NCBI GenBank assembly: GCA_029204045.2 | Contig: JAQNDB010000470.1 | Span: 1-64,000 of the forward strand | Direction of reading: 5' to 3' | Length of the DNA: 64,000 bases | Source of the DNA: Tillandsia leiboldiana | Taxonomy: Eukaryota; Streptophyta; Magnoliopsida; Poales; Bromeliaceae | Shown: in pieces, positions 46,577 through 58,440 of the stretch | Layout: each line of letters starts with the position of its first letter | How positions within the stretch are numbered: position 1 is the first letter of the stretch | Notes under the pieces: generated by a model | Database searches by the model: none | Seen by the model: only the letters and a program-made list of their open reading frames with translations | What the model was told of the DNA's origin: nothing | Made by a program: the position numbers and the translations under genes

Positions 46577-46747
46577 CCGATCCGGATCGGGCTAGATGAT
46601 CCGGATCCCGAACGCAGGAATTCTTCTGCGGGCTGACGATCCGGATTGTATCTGCCGATCCGGATCCCGAACGCAGTTTCTCACTGCGGGTAGCCGATCC
46701 GGATCGCAGTTATGAACTGATCCGGATCGCGGCTAGGTTTTATAAAG
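46577..46747 (+). promoter_or_regulatory. Internal promoter-like array upstream of SirA-3 aORF
   Basis: Six GATCCGGAT-type palindromes at 46577-46732, then TATAAAG at 46741-46747. Arrangement as in SirA-1 and SirA-2. Confidence 0.6.
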
Positions 46748-46863
46748 AACAAAAGGGTTTTTGATTTCTTTTACTCCAATCTTTTGTTCCAAAGTTTCCA
46801 GAGCCTCTCTCTCTAGATTTCATCCTTCCTGGAAGCTTTCAAACTCAAGTTCTTCAACTCCAA

Positions 46864-47248
46864 GTAAGTTTTATTGATCAAAATCTCGGTTTTTCACCGT
46901 TTTTCTCTCTTCTTCCTCAAACGTCATGAATTTCTTGGATCAACTTTGTTTGTGGATGGTTTTTGATCAAATTTCTTTTGAAATAAGAACTCTGGGTAGA
47001 TTAGTTTTGATTATATGCTAGGTATTCTCCTGATTAACGGATTTTTAGGCTTCGATTTCTAAAATTTCGGTTTTAGGGCATATAATAAGGATTTTCGAAA
47101 ATCATGCAATTGATCTATTTTTAAAAGTCCTTTTGCAAAACTAATTCGATTCTTAGTCTCTCTACATGATTATGATTGTTTGGGTACAATTTTTCAAATC
47201 TTTGAAAATTAACAATTTTCTCATGTGTTCTTGAGTCGTTCCACACAG
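46864..47248 (+). other. Predicted 5'-UTR intron of SirA-3 aORF (385 nt)
   Basis: Donor CCAA|GTAAGT and acceptor TTCCACACAG|GATTTC; AT-rich between. Confidence 0.55.
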
Positions 47249-47601
47249 GATTTCTTTTCTCAAAGAAACCATTAGCAATGGTGATCACTTGGATTGTTTT
47301 CCTACTTACTGCTATGGTACATACGAGAGACACTGCCAAGAGAGCTAAAAAGGATGAAGTTAACTGGGATGAGTTATCTGATAATGAAACACATCCTGAA
47401 GAATCGCCACAGAAAACCTCTGTTGCATCAAAAGGGAAAGCCCATGCAGAAACATCAACGGAAAAGGCTCCGCTTACTGCTGCGGAAAAAGGAAAAGCAC
47501 CGATGACTTCTTCATCCATTTTCCTAAAAAGAAAAAGACTTGCTCGACGACCTGGACGAGCTCGAGGTATTGAAATAAATGAACCATGTCAAGAGAACCC
47601 A

Positions 47602-50287
47602 TGTAATAGCCGCGGGTTTTCGAACCGCTTTTAGGCAAAGGGGTCCGGGGGTTTGATTTTCTTTTGTCATTCTGGGCAGGCCGTCGGGGGCTCGCGGGCA
47701 TTTTTTTTTGAGAATAAAGCTCGCGAAGCGGAGGCCGGCGGCGCGATCGGATCGGATTTCCGACCCCGGAAGCTCCCGGAATAAATTTTCGAAGTTGCTG
47801 CGGTTCGGGTGTCCGGCACGTCCCTTTTGAGGTAAACCAGGCCCGGATTTAACGATATTTTTTGATTCAAGCTAGTTAATTCTTTCGCACCGGCTCAGTC
47901 TAATTTTCTGTAAATTTTCGGGATCCGACATAAATTAATTTAATTTATTTCGTTCTACCTATCCGGGTTAATTTGGGGCTAGGTTAGCATTTGGAGTTGG
48001 ACGCGGGTTGGGCTCGATCGTACCAAAACAGCTAATTAATTGGGGGTTTGAGAGGTGAGGGTTGGGAACCCCTTCTCAGTCTGCTACCCCTTTGGCACGC
48101 ACGACCCGAGCGAAGACGGTCGAGGAGAGGGGAGAACGCCGCATCCCCACCACCACCACACCGGACCTACGAGAACGGACGATCCCCTCTTCCCAAACCT
48201 TCGTCGTCCTCATCAAGGTGAGACGGGAATTTAGTTTCTTTTTCCTCGTGTTGAGTTCTTGATCATCTTGACCGGAAGGGGTGAGGCACAGGCGGCGGAT
48301 TTCCCGGAATCCGCCGCACGTGCGAAGAAAACCCCCCCCCCCCCCCCATCCGGCGCCCTCATGCGACCCGCACGGGCCAGGCGGCGCCCAGCCCCCCCCG
48401 CGTGCGGGATGACCCGCACGGGGCCGGGCGCACGCCCAGCCGCGTGCGGGATGACCCGCACGGGGCCGGGCGGCGCCCAGCCCCCGCGTGCGGGATGGCC
48501 CGCACGGGGCCGGGCGCACGCCCAGCCGCGTGCGGGGTGACCCGCACGGGGCTGGGCGACGCCCAGACCCGCGTGCGGGGTGACCCGCACGGGGCCGGGC
48601 GGCACGCCCAGCCCGCGTGCGGGGTAGGCCGCAGGGCTGGGCGGCGCCCAGCCCCGCGTGCGGGGTGACCCGCACGGGGCCGGACGCGCGCTCAACCCCA
48701 CGTGTGGGGTTGCCCGTACGGAGCTGAGCACGCGCACGGCCCGCGTGCGGACGGGGAGCCGCGAACCCGACGAGCGGTTCGCCCGCCTCTCGTCTTCATC
48801 CGCGTCTGAGCGTCGCTTTTCTCCTCGCGGCAGGTGTGCGAAGGAGCCGAGCGGGAGTACCAGGACGCGAGGGAGCGGAGCGTTGACGCCTACTAGCGAC
48901 AGGTGGGTTGAGTGTGATATTTGGCATCGAACCACATTGATTGTTTTAATTTAAATATTATATGTTACCGTTCACTTCAGTAATCATTATTCTAGATGCT
49001 ACGGATTATTGCTACACATCGATAGTTACGTGGTCTCGTGTTTTGATGCTTCAGCTACCGTCTTTCCTTCGACTATGCTAATAGTAGGGCAACATGAGTT
49101 TACACGCCTCTACCTTACTCTGATTCATGCATCATGGTTACTGCTTTACTATTTCATATACATTGCGATTACTGCATTACTATTGCTCATATATTGTGGT
49201 TACTGTGCTCGAGGCTGCAACACGTGCACCCGCGGTTTGGCCACCGTGAGGGGTGCACTTTTCCGGAAAAGAGGTCGTAGGACCCGTGTATACCCACGAG
49301 GTGACGTAGTGGGGCCCCTTATTAGCTGTGGGGTTGAGGCGCCGAGGTGCGAGCGGAGCGACCCGCCGGTTTAGTTGTCCGGCGCGGTCGCGGTGCTGCA
49401 GGTACGGTATGGGCCGTCGGTAGTGGACCGACGCGGCAGAGTATTACAGGATGCAGATATACAGGTTACCATTTCCCCCCCCCCCCCCAAAAGGGTGGTT
49501 GCTCCGGTTGTCGCCACGGTTTGTTTTTATTATTCCCCCTGCACGGCATTTATTAGTCACTGACTTCCCACTTCGTGACAGGGCCCAGGCGAGGGGAGAG
49601 GTAGGTGGCGGTGAGGACGGGGCGGACACAGCGGGACCGTTGGAGACCCTGAACTTTATACTTTCCTTTTCTTTTCAGCTTTTCATTTATATTGTGGGCA
49701 TGTGTGAGGTTCCCGATACCCTTGTGGGGTCGACGTAGATGTCGGTATTTGATTATCTGTTTATGCACTACCTTTCCCTTTATTTCCTACTGGCCATTTG
49801 AAAAGCGAAACAAAAACAAAGAAAAGATTGCGAAAACCGTTTTCAAAGTCTAAGTGTCGTGTGGGCACTGATTTCAAAACCTTGTGGATTTATGGATTGC
49901 GAAATGAGCTTTCAAAACTTGGGTGTCGTGTGGGCACCGTTTTCAAAACCCTGGGGTTTATGCTGATTTCGAAACTCGTTTTCAAAACTTAAGTGCCGGG
50001 TGGGCACTCTTTAAAAACCGTGGATTTATCCTTTCAAGTTGAAGTGGCCATGCGCTTAAATATTTAGAATACTGGTTGTATGTAATTGAATGTTGTGATT
50101 GAATGGTTATGTTTGCTTGGGAGATGTATTCAACCACACGCCGTGCACGTACAGGGGAGACTCTGTCCGTTTGCAGAGAGATCCTGTATGTGCGGCGGGT
50201 CTGGGCACGCACCGGGGAAGAAAGAGACCTTTCAAAAAAAAAAAAAAAAATGCCGTTTCCGCTAAAACAAACCCCCGGGGCGTGACA
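47602..50287 (+). repeat. TekC 5' LTR
   Basis: It is 2686 bp, TGTAATAGCC to GGGGCGTGACA. It holds the GC-rich minisatellite at 48360-48760, a C run near 48331, and an A run near 50235. Small ORFs across the GC-rich part come from the repeat. Confidence 0.93.
48360..48760 (+). repeat. 42-bp GC-rich minisatellite of paired hairpins (TekC 5' LTR)
   Basis: About nine units. Each has CGTGCGGG-(A/G)TGA-CCCGCACG, an 8-bp stem with a 4-base loop, then GGGCG-CA-CGCCC or GGGCG-GCGCCC, a second inverted pair. Units vary mainly in the loops and the second stem. Confidence 0.8.
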
Positions 50288-50295
50288 GATTAAGA

Positions 50296-50308
50296 TGGTA
50301 TCGGAGCC
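50296..50308 (+). promoter_or_regulatory. TekC primer binding site
   Basis: TGGTATCGGAGCC, 8 bp after the LTR; one base (G for A) differs from the common initiator-Met site. Confidence 0.82.
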
Positions 50309-50500
50309 TTCATTCAATCACAACAGCTAGTGCCGACATCCGTGGGAATGCCTCACATACCTACGAATAAATGAAATGGGTGGGGCATAGGATTTTAGAA
50401 CGTGAGTGAACGGGGGGCGGGAGTTTGAATCTTTCCTCGCATAAAAGGGTACACTGGTTGTAGTTACTGTCTAATTTTGACCTTCTTGTGAGTGACAGAT

Positions 50501-53500
50501 ATGGCCCGTACAAGGTCATCGGCGGGGGACGCCGAGGCGGATGCGACAACGTCGACGGCCGCGGAGAACCAACTCCTGCGGCAACAATTGCGGGAAATGG
50601 CGGGGCAATTGGCTACCCTCACCGATCACGTACGCCAGATGACGCAGCAGCAGGCCGCACCTGTGACGGCCGCCCCGGTCCCTCCGCCGGGGCCGACAGC
50701 ACCGGCCGCGGCACCGCCGACAGCACCACCACCAGCGGCGACTACGGGGCCGGCGCCAGGGACAACTAGCCGGGTTATTCTGGAGGAAACGGTGGTCACG
50801 CCTACCCCTATCGCGGCTGCCGCCGCCACGAGTGGAGGGGGGGTTGTGATGACCGAACGGGATCGAGTGCGGGCCAACTTGAAGGACTTTAAGAAGCACG
50901 ACCCGCCCACGTTCGAAGGGGACACGACAGATCCGTGGGTCGTGGAGAACTGGGTGGGGTCAATGGAGAAACTCTTTGAAGACTTACTTATGGAGGATCA
51001 CGAGCGGGTTCCCCTAGCCGTCCATTGCTTGGAAGGGAATGCCCGCTTGTGGTGGAAGACGATACGCCCCGATCCTGCTAAGGGTACCGCTCTTCCGTCC
51101 TGGACAACTTTCAAGAAGGAGCTGTTCGAGGCCTTCTTCACCAGCAGCGTCAAGAAAAAGTTGGAGGATGACCTAAACCACATTCAACAAGGGGACCGGA
51201 CGGTCATGGAATATCAACGGGAATTCGTCCGACTAGTAAATTGCGTCTCGTTCGTCGCACGGGACGAGGCTCACAAGGCACAACTCTTCGTCGATGGCCT
51301 GCGAAGCGACATCTTCGAGGTGGTGAACGCGGCTGGCCTGCATACCTTTCAGGGAGTGGTCGACAAGGCCACCACGGTGGAGCGGGGTTTCGCTGTGACC
51401 CGTGCCAGAAGGGAGAACGCGGCGCGGCTAAGGGATCAGAAGCGACACCAGCAAGGCTGGGGGGAGGGTTCTTCCAGCGGGAGCCGACCCCCCAAAAGAT
51501 GGAGACCGCCGACAGGACCCCGGGGCGCGCCAACAGGAGGGCCGAGGCCGTGGAATAGGCCTTGTGTCATATGCGGGGGAGGACACCTGACGGGAGAGTG
51601 CCCCCAAAGAGACGACCATTGTTTCAGGTGCGGCAAACGGGGGCACTTCCGCCGCAACTGCCCCTTAGGCGGGGGATCGGCGCCCATGGGAGCACCTACG
51701 CCCAGGCCACAGCACTCAGGGCGGGGAAAAGCTCCTATGGCGTCGGCTTCCAGACCCCCCGCACCACGGCGTGAGGAGGACCGGCAACCACAACCAGGCG
51801 GGAGGGTTTTCTCAATGACCCGCCAAGGGACTGATCCACCGGAGGACGCTCTTGCAGGTACTACTTCCGTTTTGAATTCCCGTGCTAGAACTCTTTTCGA
51901 TACCGGAGCAACGCACTCGTTCATTTCTCGTGATTTCGTTTTCATGCATAACCTCGAGGAGACACCCCTCCAAGCCTCCTTGACGGTGCAAACGGCGGGA
52001 GGGACTCTGGAGGCGACCAGTTTTGTGGCCGCCTGCCCGATTATGTTGGGACGGTTGGTCTGCCCTTGGGACTTGGCGGTGATCCCTTTGAAGGAGTACG
52101 ACGTGGTGTTGGGCATGGACTGGCTCACAAGGTACCAGGCACTCATTGATTGCGACAAGCGACAACTGCGGCTGCAAGAACCGGGCTTCCCCGAACATGT
52201 GTACATAATGGGCAAGAGCATCTCCTTCCCGGCGGTTATTTCAGCGGCACGGGCCAGAAGACTGGTTGAGGGGGGGTGCGTGGCCTATCTAGCATCGGTG
52301 GATTTGGCTACTCGACCCTCGACGACACTTGCAGATATCCCAGTGGTGAGGGACTATCCTGACGTTTTCCCCGCGGAGTTGCCGGGGATGCCTCCGGAGA
52401 GGGAGGTGGAGTTCCCTATTGAGCTGCTGCCAGGCACGCAGCCTATTACGAAGGCCCCTTACCGAATGGCCTTCGCGGAGCTGAAGGAGCTTAAGGCACA
52501 ACTGGAAGATCTCTTGGACAAAGGGTTCATCCGACCGAGTGTGTCACCCTGGGGCGCACCGGTACTCTTTGTACGGAAGAAAGATGGAAGCCTGCGGCTC
52601 TGCATTGACTACAGAGGGATAAACAAAGTCACGGTGAAGAATAAGTACCCCCTACCCAGAATCGACGACCTCTTCGATCAGTTACGGGGAGCGACGGTCT
52701 TCTCCAAAATTGACCTACAGTCGGGCTATCATCAACTCCGAGTTCGAAATGAAGATATCCCCAAGACCGCCTTCCGGACTCGATACGGCCACTACGAGTT
52801 CACGGTGATGCCTTTCGGGCTTACGAACGCCCCCGCTGTTTTCATGGACATGATGAACCGGATCTTCAGACCCTTCTTGGATCGGTTCGTGGTAGTCTTC
52901 ATCGACGACATCCTGATTTACTCCACTACCGACGAGGAGCACGAGGACCATCTACGGACGATCCTGCAAACCCTCAGAGAGCAGAAGCTGTTCGCTAAAC
53001 TCAAGAAGTGTGAATTCTGGCTGCGGGAAGTTGGCTTCCTAGGGCATGTGATCTCGGCACAGGGGATCGCTGTGGACCCCAAAAAGGTAGAAGCAGTGGT
53101 AGACTGGCGGCCGCCGACGTCGGTGACAGAAGTACGAAGTTTTCTAGGGCTGGCAGGATACTACCGGCGTTTCGTTGAGGGTTTCGCAAAGATCGCTACC
53201 CCTTTAAACCGATTGACCAGAAAAGGCGAGAAGTTCATATGGACGGCCAAGTGCCAGGAGAGTTTTGAGGAACTCAAGAAGAGATTAACTAAGGCACCAA
53301 TACTGGTGCTGCCGACGCCCGGAGAGGATTATGAAGTGTACTGCGACGCGTCAAGGATCGGTCTTGGAGGTGTTCTGATGCAACAGGGGAAGGTGATCGC
53401 CTACGCGTCCAGGCAGCTGAAGGACTACGAAAGGAACTACCCGATACACGACTTGGAATTGGCCGCCGTGGTCTTCGTTTTGAAACTGTGGAGGCATTAC

Positions 53501-55252
53501 CTCTTCGGAGTCCACTGCAACGTTTTCTCAGATCATCAAAGTCTTAAGTACATCTTTACCCAAAAAGAGTTAAACTTGCGGCAGAGACGGTGGCTCGAGT
53601 TGCTGAAGGATTACGACTTGACGATCCAATATCACCCCGGGAAGGCAAATGTGGTGGCAGACGCACTGAGCAGAAAAGGGCATCGGGACGGGGCGTCGGA
53701 GAGCGCGCTGACAAAGCAGGACCACCTGATCGCGGAGTTCGCGCGAATGCAGTTGGAGGTGGTGCCTGCGGGCACAGTTCTGCAACTCCTAGCCTTGGTG
53801 GTCAAGCCGACGCTATTCGAGAAGATCCAGGAGGGACAGCAGACCGATCTGCACCTACAGCGCTTACGAGACAAGATTCCCCAGGGTCAAGAGATTGACT
53901 TTGCGGTGAAAGACGACGGCACCCTATGTTTCCGCGGGCGGGTCTGTGTGCCGGATTCACCAGAGTTGAAGAATGAAATCTTAGCGGAGGCACATCGAGC
54001 CCCTTATGCGGCACACCCGGGGGGCACGAAGATGTACAGGGATCTCAAACAGACGTTCTGGTGGCCTAAGTTAAAAGAAGACGTGACGCGATACGTAGCC
54101 CACTGCCTAGTATGTCAACAGATAAAGGCCGAACACCAGCGACCAGCAGGGAAGCTACAGCCCTTACCGGTACCAGAGTGGAAATGGGACCAGATCACCA
54201 TGGATTTTGTCACTGGATTCCCACGTTCACAACAGGGCCACGACGCGATCTGGGTTGTAGTTGACCGGTTAACCAAGTCAGCACACTTCCTACCAATTCA
54301 CACCACTTGGACCCGCGAACGGCTAGCTCAAGTCTACATCAGCGAGATCGTGAGACTACATGGGGTACCGGCATCGATCACCTCGGACAGAGACACGCGC
54401 TTTGTCTCGAAGTTTTGGCAAAGTCTCCAGCAGGCCATGGGGACCAGATTACATTTCAGCACCGCCTTCCACCCTCAGACGGACGGACAGTCAGAGCGCA
54501 CGATACAAACCCTAGAAGACCTGCTTCGCGCCTGTGTGCTTGATTGGGGAATCGGTTGGTCACGCTACCTACCTCTCGTGGAATTTGCCTACAACAACAG
54601 CTACCAGGCCAGCATTCAGATGGCGCCCTACGAAGCACTGTATGGAAGGCGCTGCCGATCCCCGATCTGCTGGGACGACTTGGGAGAGCGGAAACTTTTG
54701 GGACCCGACTTAGTGGAAGAAACTGAAGAGAAAGTGCGCCTTATCAGACAGCGCTTGCTGACCGCCCAGAGTCGACAGAAGAGTTACGCAGACCAGAGGC
54801 GCCGGGACTTGGAGTTTCAAGTGGGGGAACATGTGTTTTTGCGGGTCTCGCCATCCAGAGGAATCAGGCGTTTCGGGCTAAGGGGCAAGCTGAGCCCATG
54901 GTTTGTGGGGCCATTTGAGATTCTAGAGCGTATCGGCCCAGTAGCTTACCGCCTCGCCCTACCACCAAACCTCGACCGAGTCCACGATGTGTTCCACGTA
55001 TCAATGCTTCGGAAATATCTCCCCGACCCATCACATGTCCTGGACACCTCTGCACTCGAACTTAAGGAGGACCTGAGCTTCGAAGAAACCCCAGTGAAGA
55101 TCCTGGCAAGGGAAACAAAATCACTACGAAATCGGGCTATCCCCTACGTGAAAGTACATTGGAGCAACCATGAAGAGCGAGAAGCCACTTGGGAACTGGA
55201 ATCCAAGATGAGGGAGTGCTACCCCGACCTTTTCACTCCTATCCGGGTTTGA
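50501..55252 (+). CDS. TekC gag-pol polyprotein with chromodomain, 1583 aa, intact
   Basis: Start ATG at 50501; the open frame has only a GTG upstream. Residue numbers are approximate: retrotransposon gag core 125-285; two adjacent zinc knuckles 355-388 (CVICGGGHLTGEC, CFRCGKRGHFRRNC); aspartic protease LFDTGATHSFIS near 466; RT 625-830 with catalytic FIDDILIYS near 802; RNase H from YCDASRIGLGG near 948; integrase HHCC finger 1167-1208 and DDE core (MDFVTGFP, SDRDTRF, GQSERT) 1235-1340; GPF-like region near 1470; chromodomain 1530-1580 (RAIPYVKVHWSNHEEREATWELE). Order and length are typical of Tekay chromoviruses. Codon third positions are GC-rich, unlike SirA genes around it. The chromodomain is known in this family to guide integration to chromatin marks. 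Confidence 0.95.
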   Translation: MARTRSSAGDAEADATTSTAAENQLLRQQLREMAGQLATLTDHVRQMTQQQAAPVTAAPVPPPGPTAPAAAPPTAPPPAATTGPAPGTTSRVILEETVVTPTPIAAAAATSGGGVVMTERDRVRANLKDFKKHDPPTFEGDTTDPWVVENWVGSMEKLFEDLLMEDHERVPLAVHCLEGNARLWWKTIRPDPAKGTALPSWTTFKKELFEAFFTSSVKKKLEDDLNHIQQGDRTVMEYQREFVRLVNCVSFVARDEAHKAQLFVDGLRSDIFEVVNAAGLHTFQGVVDKATTVERGFAVTRARRENAARLRDQKRHQQGWGEGSSSGSRPPKRWRPPTGPRGAPTGGPRPWNRPCVICGGGHLTGECPQRDDHCFRCGKRGHFRRNCPLGGGSAPMGAPTPRPQHSGRGKAPMASASRPPAPRREEDRQPQPGGRVFSMTRQGTDPPEDALAGTTSVLNSRARTLFDTGATHSFISRDFVFMHNLEETPLQASLTVQTAGGTLEATSFVAACPIMLGRLVCPWDLAVIPLKEYDVVLGMDWLTRYQALIDCDKRQLRLQEPGFPEHVYIMGKSISFPAVISAARARRLVEGGCVAYLASVDLATRPSTTLADIPVVRDYPDVFPAELPGMPPEREVEFPIELLPGTQPITKAPYRMAFAELKELKAQLEDLLDKGFIRPSVSPWGAPVLFVRKKDGSLRLCIDYRGINKVTVKNKYPLPRIDDLFDQLRGATVFSKIDLQSGYHQLRVRNEDIPKTAFRTRYGHYEFTVMPFGLTNAPAVFMDMMNRIFRPFLDRFVVVFIDDILIYSTTDEEHEDHLRTILQTLREQKLFAKLKKCEFWLREVGFLGHVISAQGIAVDPKKVEAVVDWRPPTSVTEVRSFLGLAGYYRRFVEGFAKIATPLNRLTRKGEKFIWTAKCQESFEELKKRLTKAPILVLPTPGEDYEVYCDASRIGLGGVLMQQGKVIAYASRQLKDYERNYPIHDLELAAVVFVLKLWRHYLFGVHCNVFSDHQSLKYIFTQKELNLRQRRWLELLKDYDLTIQYHPGKANVVADALSRKGHRDGASESALTKQDHLIAEFARMQLEVVPAGTVLQLLALVVKPTLFEKIQEGQQTDLHLQRLRDKIPQGQEIDFAVKDDGTLCFRGRVCVPDSPELKNEILAEAHRAPYAAHPGGTKMYRDLKQTFWWPKLKEDVTRYVAHCLVCQQIKAEHQRPAGKLQPLPVPEWKWDQITMDFVTGFPRSQQGHDAIWVVVDRLTKSAHFLPIHTTWTRERLAQVYISEIVRLHGVPASITSDRDTRFVSKFWQSLQQAMGTRLHFSTAFHPQTDGQSERTIQTLEDLLRACVLDWGIGWSRYLPLVEFAYNNSYQASIQMAPYEALYGRRCRSPICWDDLGERKLLGPDLVEETEEKVRLIRQRLLTAQSRQKSYADQRRRDLEFQVGEHVFLRVSPSRGIRRFGLRGKLSPWFVGPFEILERIGPVAYRLALPPNLDRVHDVFHVSMLRKYLPDPSHVLDTSALELKEDLSFEETPVKILARETKSLRNRAIPYVKVHWSNHEEREATWELESKMRECYPDLFTPIRV

Positions 55253-55288
55253 GTTTCGAGGACGAAACTCGTTGTTAGAGGTGAGTGG

Positions 55289-57968
55289 TGTAATAGCCGC
55301 GGGTTTTCGAACCGCTTTTAGGCAAAGGGGTCCGGGGGTTTGATTTTCTTTTGTCATTCTGGGCAGGCCGTCGGGGGCTCGCGGGCATTTTTTTTTGAGA
55401 ATAAAGCTCGCGAAGCGGAGGCCGGCGGCGCGATCGGATCGGATTTCCGACCCCGGAAGCTCCCGGAATAAATTTTCGAAGTTGCTGCGGTTCGGGTGTC
55501 CGGCACGTCCCTTTTGAGGTAAACCAGACCCGGATTTAACGATATTTTTTGATTCAAGCTAGTTAATTCTTTCGCACCGGCTCAGTCTAATTTTCTGTAA
55601 ATTTTCGGGATCCGACATAAATTAATTTAATTTATTTCGTTCTACCTATCCGGGTTAATTTGGGGCTAGGTTAGCATTTGGAGTTGGACGCGGGTTGGGC
55701 TCGATCGTACCAAAACAGCTAATTAATTGGGGGTTTGAGAGGTGAGGGTTGGGAACCCCTTCTCAGTCTGCTACCCCTTTGGCACGCACGACCCGAGCGA
55801 AGACGGTCGAGGAGAGGGGAGAACGCCGCATCCCCACCACCACCACACCGGACCTACGAGAACGGACGATCCCCTCTTCCCAAACCTTCGTCGTCCTCAT
55901 CAAGGTGAGACGGGAATTTAGTTTCTTTTTCCTCGTGTTGAGTTCTTGATCATCTTGACCGGAAGGGGTGAGGCACAGGCGGCGGATTTCCCGGAATCCG
56001 CCGCACGTGCGAAGAAACCCCCCCCCCCCCATCCGGCGCCCTCATGCGACCCGCACGGGCCAGGCGGCGCCCAGCCCCCCCCGCGTGCGGATGACCCGCA
56101 CGGGGCCGGGCGCACGCCCAGCCGCGTGCGGGATGACCCGCACGGGGCCGGGCGGCGCCCAGCCCCCGCGTGCGGGATGGCCCGCACGGGGCCGGGCGCA
56201 CGCCCAGCCGCGTGCGGGGTGACCCGCACGGGGCTGGGCGACGCCCAGACCCGCGTGCGGGGTGACCCGCACGGGGCCGGGCGGCACGCCCAGCCCGCGT
56301 GCGGGGTAGGCCGCAGGGCTGGGCGGCGCCCAGCCCCGCGTGCGGGGTGACCCGCACGGGGCCGGACGCGCGCTCAACCCCACGTGTGGGGTTGCCCGTA
56401 CGGAGCTGAGCACGCGCACGGCCCGCGTGCGGACGGGGAGCCGCGAACCCGACGAGCGGTTCGCCCGCCTCTCGTCTTCATCCGCGTCTGAGCGTCGCTT
56501 TTCTCCTCGCGGCAGGTGTGCGAAGGAGCCGAGCGGGAGTACCAGGACGCGAGGGAGCGGAGCGTTGACGCCTACTAGCGACAGGTGGGTTGAGTGTGAT
56601 ATTTGGCATCGAACCACATTGATTGTTTTAATTTAAATATTATATGTTACCGTTCACTTCAGTAATCATTATTCTAGATGCTACGGATTATTGCTACACA
56701 TCGATAGTTACGTGGTCTCGTGTTTTGATGCTTCAGCTACCGTCTTTCCTTCGACTATGCTAATAGTAGGGCAACATGAGTTTACACGCCTCTACCTTAC
56801 TCTGATTCATGCATCATGGTTACTGCTTTACTATTTCATATACATTGCGATTACTGCATTACTATTGCTCATATATTGTGGTTACTGTGCTCGAGGCTGC
56901 AACACGTGCACCCGCGGTTTGGCCACCGTGAGGGGTGCACTTTTCCGGAAAAGAGGTCGTAGGACCCGTGTATACCCACGAGGTGACGTAGTGGGGCCCC
57001 TTATTAGCTGTGGGGTTGAGGCGCCGAGGTGCGAGCGGAGCGACCCGCCGGTTTAGTTGTCCGGCGCGGTCGCGGTGCTGCAGGTACGGTATGGGCCGTC
57101 GGTAGTGGACCGACGCGGCAGAGTATTACAGGATGCAGATATACAGGTTACCATTTCCCCCCCCCCCCCAAAAGGGTGGTTGCTCCGGTTGTCGCCACGG
57201 TTTGTTTTTATTATTCCCCCTGCACGGCATTTATTAGTCACTGACTTCCCACTTCGTGACAGGGCCCAGGCGAGGGGAGAGGTAGGTGGCGGTGAGGACG
57301 GGGCGGACACAGCGGGACCGTTGGAGACCCTGAACTTTATACTTTCCTTTTCTTTTCAGCTTTTCATTTATATTGTGGGCATGTGTGAGGTTCCCGATAC
57401 CCTTGTGGGGTCGACGTAGATGTCGGTATTTGATTATCTGTTTATGCACTACCTTTCCCTTTATTTCCTACTGGCCATTTGAAAAGCGAAACAAAAACAA
57501 AGAAAAGATTGCGAAAACCGTTTTCAAAGTCTAAGTGTCGTGTGGGCACTGATTTCAAAACCTTGTGGATTTATGGATTGCGAAATGAGCTTTCAAAACT
57601 TGGGTGTCGTGTGGGCACCGTTTTCAAAACCCTGGGGTTTATGCTGATTTCGAAACTCGTTTTCAAAACTTAAGTGCCGGGTGGGCACTCTTTAAAAACC
57701 GTGGATTTATCCTTTCAAGTTGAAGTGGCCATGCGCTTAAATATTTAGAATACTGGTTGTATGTAATTGAATGTTGTGATTGAATGGTTATGTTTGCTTG
57801 GGAGATGTATTCAACCACACGCCGTGCACGTACAGGGGAGACTCTGTCCGTTTGCAGAGAGATCCTGTATGTGCGGCGGGTCTGGGCACGCACCGGGGAA
57901 GAAAGAGACCTTTCAAAAAAAAAAAAAAAAATGCCGTTTCCGCTAAAACAAACCCCCGGGGCGTGACA
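55289..57968 (+). repeat. TekC 3' LTR
   Basis: 2680 bp. The minisatellite is at 56042-56440. Visible differences from the 5' LTR are one A for G at about 55529, shorter C runs and a lost G in one repeat unit. The PPT-like GAGGTGAGTGG precedes it (55278-55288). Confidence 0.93.
56042..56440 (+). repeat. 42-bp GC-rich minisatellite (TekC 3' LTR)
   Basis: Same units and order as 48360-48760, apart from single-base changes. Confidence 0.8.
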
Positions 57969-58440
57969 ACCCAAGGAATATTTCTCAAATTGACACTGAA
58001 TCAGAAGACGAAGAAGATTGGGACACATTTCTTGACGAAGTACAACAAGGCATTGATGAAGAAAATAAGGTTTACCTAAAGAAAAAGAAGCTACTGAAGC
58101 CTTCCTCAATACTTAAGCAGCAAGCCATGAAAAAGAATGTGCCAAGCAATCCATCCTTTTTGCCAAGACGATCTCCTCGGAATGAAGGTCAGACTGCTCC
58201 GTCAATCGTCACTCAACGTTCTTCAACTTCCAGAAGAACTGACCAAAAGGGAAATCTAGAGTCTTCCATAAAACAAGAACAAGATAAAATGGCTCTAGAA
58301 CTCAGAAAGATGTCCAAGGACATACATCAGATGAAGCAAGAATGTACTACGATCTCGGGAATGCTTAAAGGAATTTGAAAAAGCTGGGTTGTACGAGCTC
58401 TGAAGACTCCGCCTCGGTTGACTCAGATTCAGATGCCTGA

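Larger units (their letters stand above)
47602..57968 (+). mobile_element. TekC, intact Tekay-type chromovirus (Ty3/gypsy), 10.4 kb
   Basis: ACCCA duplicated at 47597-47601 and 57969-57973. LTRs 47602-50287 and 55289-57968 look nearly identical: I find one or two substitutions plus length changes in C runs. The single 1583-codon gag-pol ORF is open. It is the youngest insertion in this nest and potentially autonomous. Confidence 0.93.
47278..58440 (+). pseudogene. SirA-3 aORF, short form, split by TekC and frameshifted near the end
   Basis: Codons 1-108 are 47278-47601 (MVITWIVFLLTAMVHTRDT, KGKAP repeats, KRKRLARRPGR). The rest is 57974-58440 after removing TekC and one ACCCA. The joined frame codes for an acidic segment (DTESEDEEDWDTF), a Lys-rich linker and a coiled-coil segment (QEQDKMALELRKMSKDIHQM). 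One T lost near 58373 creates an early stop; SirA-2 has the base, and the SSEDSASVDSDSDA tail follows in the next frame. With that base the length would be 263 aa. It shares ends with the SirA-1 aORF but lacks its 200-residue central domain. Confidence 0.78.

Noticed and set aside
48076..48960. Overlapping Pro/Arg-rich ORFs in TekC LTRs
   Set aside because: They are produced by the 42-bp minisatellite being open in many frames; no start context or domain.
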